Shown here in pieces: positions 60,641 through 64,000 of a stretch of DNA of 64,000 nucleotides. The translations under genes and the position numbers were made by a program. The stretch's first letter is position 1. Each line of letters begins with the position of its first letter. Below the pieces are notes generated by a model that was given only the letters and a program-made list of their open reading frames with translations, made no database searches and was not told where the DNA came from. This stretch comes from Gonatopus flavifemur (taxonomy: Eukaryota; Arthropoda; Insecta; Hymenoptera; Dryinidae). The stretch lies in NCBI GenBank assembly GCA_018340375.1, contig JAFFJZ010000010.1, positions 7,750,001-7,814,000 on the forward strand, in the 5' to 3' direction.

Positions 60641-61934
60641 TATTGTATTCTAAAGTCTAACGAATGATCACTAAGAGAACAATTTTTTCCCCCTAGGGTA
60701 CTCCCGATTGTATGCGCTCACCCTTGGTTGCTAAGATTTTCACCTTTGGTCTCCTCACAGAACATTTCTAAATTTAGTTTGGTTATAAATATCTTCTAAG
60801 CTTCTTTAGAAACAGTAGTTCTGAATGTTTACTGGTATCTTATGTAGCAAAGCAAACTCGAGAATACTGAAAAATCAATTCTTCGTACAAAGCTTAGCAC
60901 ATCAAGTGGACCATTGGCGTCTTTCATTCTGGAATATCCTTCTGCACATGTGTAAACTCTCTGCATGTACATTCAGCTGTGATTTCCTCAATTGTACGAC
61001 CGTAAAAGAGCATCTAAGGTACAAATTCTCTTGAGCGCAAGAGAGTTTTCTCTGCTGAGATGTCGTGTCTATGACAGAATTCCATAGTTGAGGTCCCATT
61101 CCTTGTTGTTTCCTTTGCAACAACGAGCTCATCCTTTTCTTTTCAATTGTGTGCACTACCGAATGAAATTATTGTTAAGGTTTTGGTGACTTTATGAGAA
61201 TCCCGCACAGCTTCCCAAGCATAAGAAGAGGAATTATGTTAATTCAGACTGTGACAACGCCAGAGTGTAAACTTCCTGTACGATCGCTTCAATTCCCTCA
61301 TTTAAAACAGTCTATTGAATCGCATCGATAAATGAGATTCAGTAGAAACTTTGCAATGAACAACGATCATTCACGCTCGTTCACACCCGTTGAAATTCAT
61401 GAGATTCAATGGAACTCTAACAGGTTTGAATAGGCATTCGCCGTTTTCATCAGAGTACCAGTTTGTAGAGTATGGAGTGCGCATAGTTTATTATTATTAA
61501 CATGAGAACTTCAGTTTGTCATATGAAAAAAATGATGATTTTTACTCAATCTTTGAATTTTCCAAGCTTCTTTTTGTAATATCAAGACTATTTCACAACA
61601 CGAGATAATAATTGCACGCGCTGTCATTGGCAACTTCAGAGAAATGACGCGATCATCCAATACAGGACCTAATGAAATCATGAATGGTGTAGATAATTAT
61701 ACTTCACGTTCTTAGAAACTCACAAACGAGTCCAAGTCACACAATCCGATCTGCTTCATTATCCCTTGAATCAATGGTTATGAAAATTAATTGACAATGT
61801 TGCACATATTTATAATAATCTTCAAATACTATTCTTGATTGAAAACAAAATTTATACTTCTTACGCAGGCGCTGTATGCTTCTGACAATTGTTCGAAATA
61901 AAAGATGAACGCAACGCTATTACAACAATAGAGA
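60641..61934. other. AT-rich, one dispersed repeat piece
   Basis: Positions 61366-61430 (CATTCACGCTCGTTCACACC) resemble 8101-8160. The remainder shows nothing recognisable. Confidence 0.4.
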
Positions 61935-62972
61935 ACACTGAGAGAAAAAAATAGTGGAATTTACTATTTTTTGTACTATTTTTCTGAGTTGTGAAAGGAC
62001 TCAACTATGAAAAATAGTAGAAGTTGTTAGTTCAATAGATCATGAAAAAAATTCGTAAAAGATACCATATTTTTCCACCAAGTATTGATTGTAAAATGAA
62101 GTATTTAATTTTACATTTTACCCATCGAGAAGGGAAAATTTTTTACTATTTTTTGATAGTAAAATCTAAAACTACTGCTTCCATACTATGAATAGGAAGG
62201 GCACAAAAGATCCTTGCTATTAAACATTAGTCAGATTACCTATTTTTTTCCTATTCAGTGTGGTTGAAAAAAATATCAGGATAAATGGGAAAAAAGAATC
62301 GCTTCCACGAGAATTGAACACAGGACGTTGGGGCTGAACTCCAAGATTCTATCACTCAAACCACCGTCGGTCGTTTGAGTATATGGATCTTCTTTGGGTA
62401 TATCAACTCGCGTTCATTCTTCAAACTTAAATATCTCGAAAACTGAGTCACACTAGGATAAAAGCCAAAGCACAGCTGCCTAAGATACACGTATAGCTTG
62501 ATTCCATCAATAATTTCAATAGTCTCGGATTTTTCCTACGTAATTGAACTTTCTGTATCAACTTACTCAAGTTTACTAATATAAAGTTACTTGTTCTGCT
62601 CAATATATTTTTTACTAATCGAAATTGTAAAGCTTACTATAAGCGTTCGTAAATTAACCTATAAATAGATGGTAGATATTATGCCAAATCTTATACTTTG
62701 GAAAGCAGTCATGTTGTCTAAGCGAATTTTTCTGTGCTAATCAAAAATAAGTAATCCGAACTGTAGATAGGAATAGGTTCTTGGAGTTGATTTTACTATT
62801 CAAGGATAGTAGAAAGTTTTACTGAGAAATAAGTTCCAACTACCTTTATTTTCTTCACAAATTTTTGTAGTATATCCAACGATTTTGAATTAATTACTTT
62901 CACTTTATGATAATGCAAATATACTAATGCATCAGTGAATGTACTAATAAACTGTAATTTTTTTCTCAGTGT
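61935..62972. mobile_element. Element with ACACTGAGA ends, about 1.04 kb
   Basis: ACACTGAGAGAAAAAAATAG on the left faces AATTTTTTTCTCAGTGT on the right. Words such as TTTACTATTTTT recur in the left part. It carries the tRNA-derived module at 62302-62366 and no transposase frame. A flanking duplication is not clear. Confidence 0.6.
62302..62366 (-). ncRNA. tRNA-derived module (SINE-like), minus strand
   Basis: On the minus strand, GGTGGTTTGAGTGATAGAAT resembles a box A and TGTTCAATTCTCG resembles a box B, about 35 bases apart. It aligns along its length with 45861-45923. Lack of a clean acceptor stem argues against a working tRNA. Confidence 0.5.
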
Positions 62973-64000
62973 ACTAGTCTTCGCATTTTGCATAGAATGC
63001 AAATAATGATTGAAGATAAATTCAAATCGTATAACCTTTGCTCTAGTTGAAAAAATTCTTAAAATCCACTTAAATCAAATCTGGCAAGATTGAATGGATT
63101 TCTATCTTGGAATTTGTTAATTATCGTAGATTTCTGATTCTCCTGTTAGCTCCGGACATGATATTTCACTTTGAATTTGAGTTTTATGCGGATTCTTTAG
63201 GGATTATTAATCACAGAATCATTTAACCGACTTCCCTCGATACCTTTAATCTTAAATTTGAATCAATGCTTGAATTCTTCACAATAAAATAACAAGAATA
63301 CATAAAAAATGAATTCGATCTGCCTTATGCATGTGTATAAATAATTAAGCGGAGGTTAGTAGACCGTAGCTTATGGTAGCACTCTTTCTAGAATAATACA
63401 ATCCATCCATCGTAACTCATTCCAGTGGTATCTTTCGGTCATGACAACTATTTCAAATAAATGCCTCGGTATCTCCTTGAACAATCAAACCGATTCATCA
63501 ATCTTTCATCTTTCCTCCTTTTGACTTAGAGACACGAAATCAAGAAGATAATAATCCATAATGATCCACCCAACCCTATCCTAACAATCCCGATTGTACA
63601 CCGAATTTTTGCACAAAAATAGGATCGCTCCCTCGATCCATTAATTATGGATACAGAGTAGTACAATAAAAATCCCCGTCGCTGGCGCATGAATATGGAT
63701 TTCACGCGTCTATTCTGAGCTTTGACTTCATCAATCTTGGATTCGGTCACTGGATTATTCGATCATACAGTTCCAGTTCTGTTGAGAATCGCGACGTTAT
63801 CATTAGGGTAACAAATATAACATTTGTATCGCGCATATGTATGAAGAACGATGAAGATCTCGAATTGACGTGTGCGAATTGAAATCATTCGCATTTATAC
63901 GTGGAAGATAATTTCATTGATTTGCCGAAGCGGGCAAATTTGTTTACATGCTCTGTCTGATATTCCCCGGATGACGAACCGATCACAATTAGAGCATATT
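62973..64000. other. End of window, no gene recognised
   Basis: AT-rich sequence with short frames only. If the 51301 gene continues, this is still its first intron. Confidence 0.4.

Noticed and set aside
1..64000. Integrated wasp-virus (polydnavirus-type) segment or viral gene cluster
   Set aside because: No recognisable viral structural or virulence gene family or segment-like direct repeat was seen; the repeats are explained by transposons.

Overview
The window looks like AT-rich nuclear DNA from an insect. Genes are split by GT-AG introns, the proteins are animal families, and most of the rest is transposon debris. The protein style and the many mariner and foldback elements suggest Hymenoptera, possibly a parasitoid wasp; this is an inference and was not tested by any search.

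Three genes are secure. A Paip2-like translational repressor lies on + at 1385-4800 (3 coding exons, 152 aa). An equilibrative nucleoside transporter (SLC29/ENT) lies on + at 13837-22911 (10 coding exons, 488 aa) and has a 5.6-kb second intron full of transposon remnants. MAEA, a subunit of the CTLH/GID ubiquitin ligase, lies on - at 28457-31247 (5 coding exons, 391 aa). All their splice phases join in frame. A fourth gene probably starts on + at 51301: a GC-rich leader, a 12-codon first exon and a good donor, with no later exon visible. At 34431-37569 there are exon-like islands of an unidentified gene that is decayed or only partly resolved. Two more stretches (10293-10757 and 27261-27614) hold protein-like frames broken by stops.

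The rest is dominated by mobile elements. There are three mariner transposase relics, one broken LINE fragment, three long elements with hAT-type features (two with perfect 8-bp target duplications, plus a short hAT-like MITE with the same), and about twenty foldback (inverted-repeat) elements. Foldbacks are strikingly clustered at 31.5-34.3 kb, just beyond the MAEA start, and at 47.3-50.0 kb. One 1.08-kb element (40414-41493) has two nested pairs of the same terminal repeat and contains an exon-like segment encoding half of a PHD-type zinc finger. Two tRNA-derived modules sit in separate repeat regions.

The three secure genes have unrelated cellular roles (translation control, nucleoside uptake, protein degradation) and share no visible pathway. 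No CRISPR array, bacterial operon or obvious viral gene set is present.
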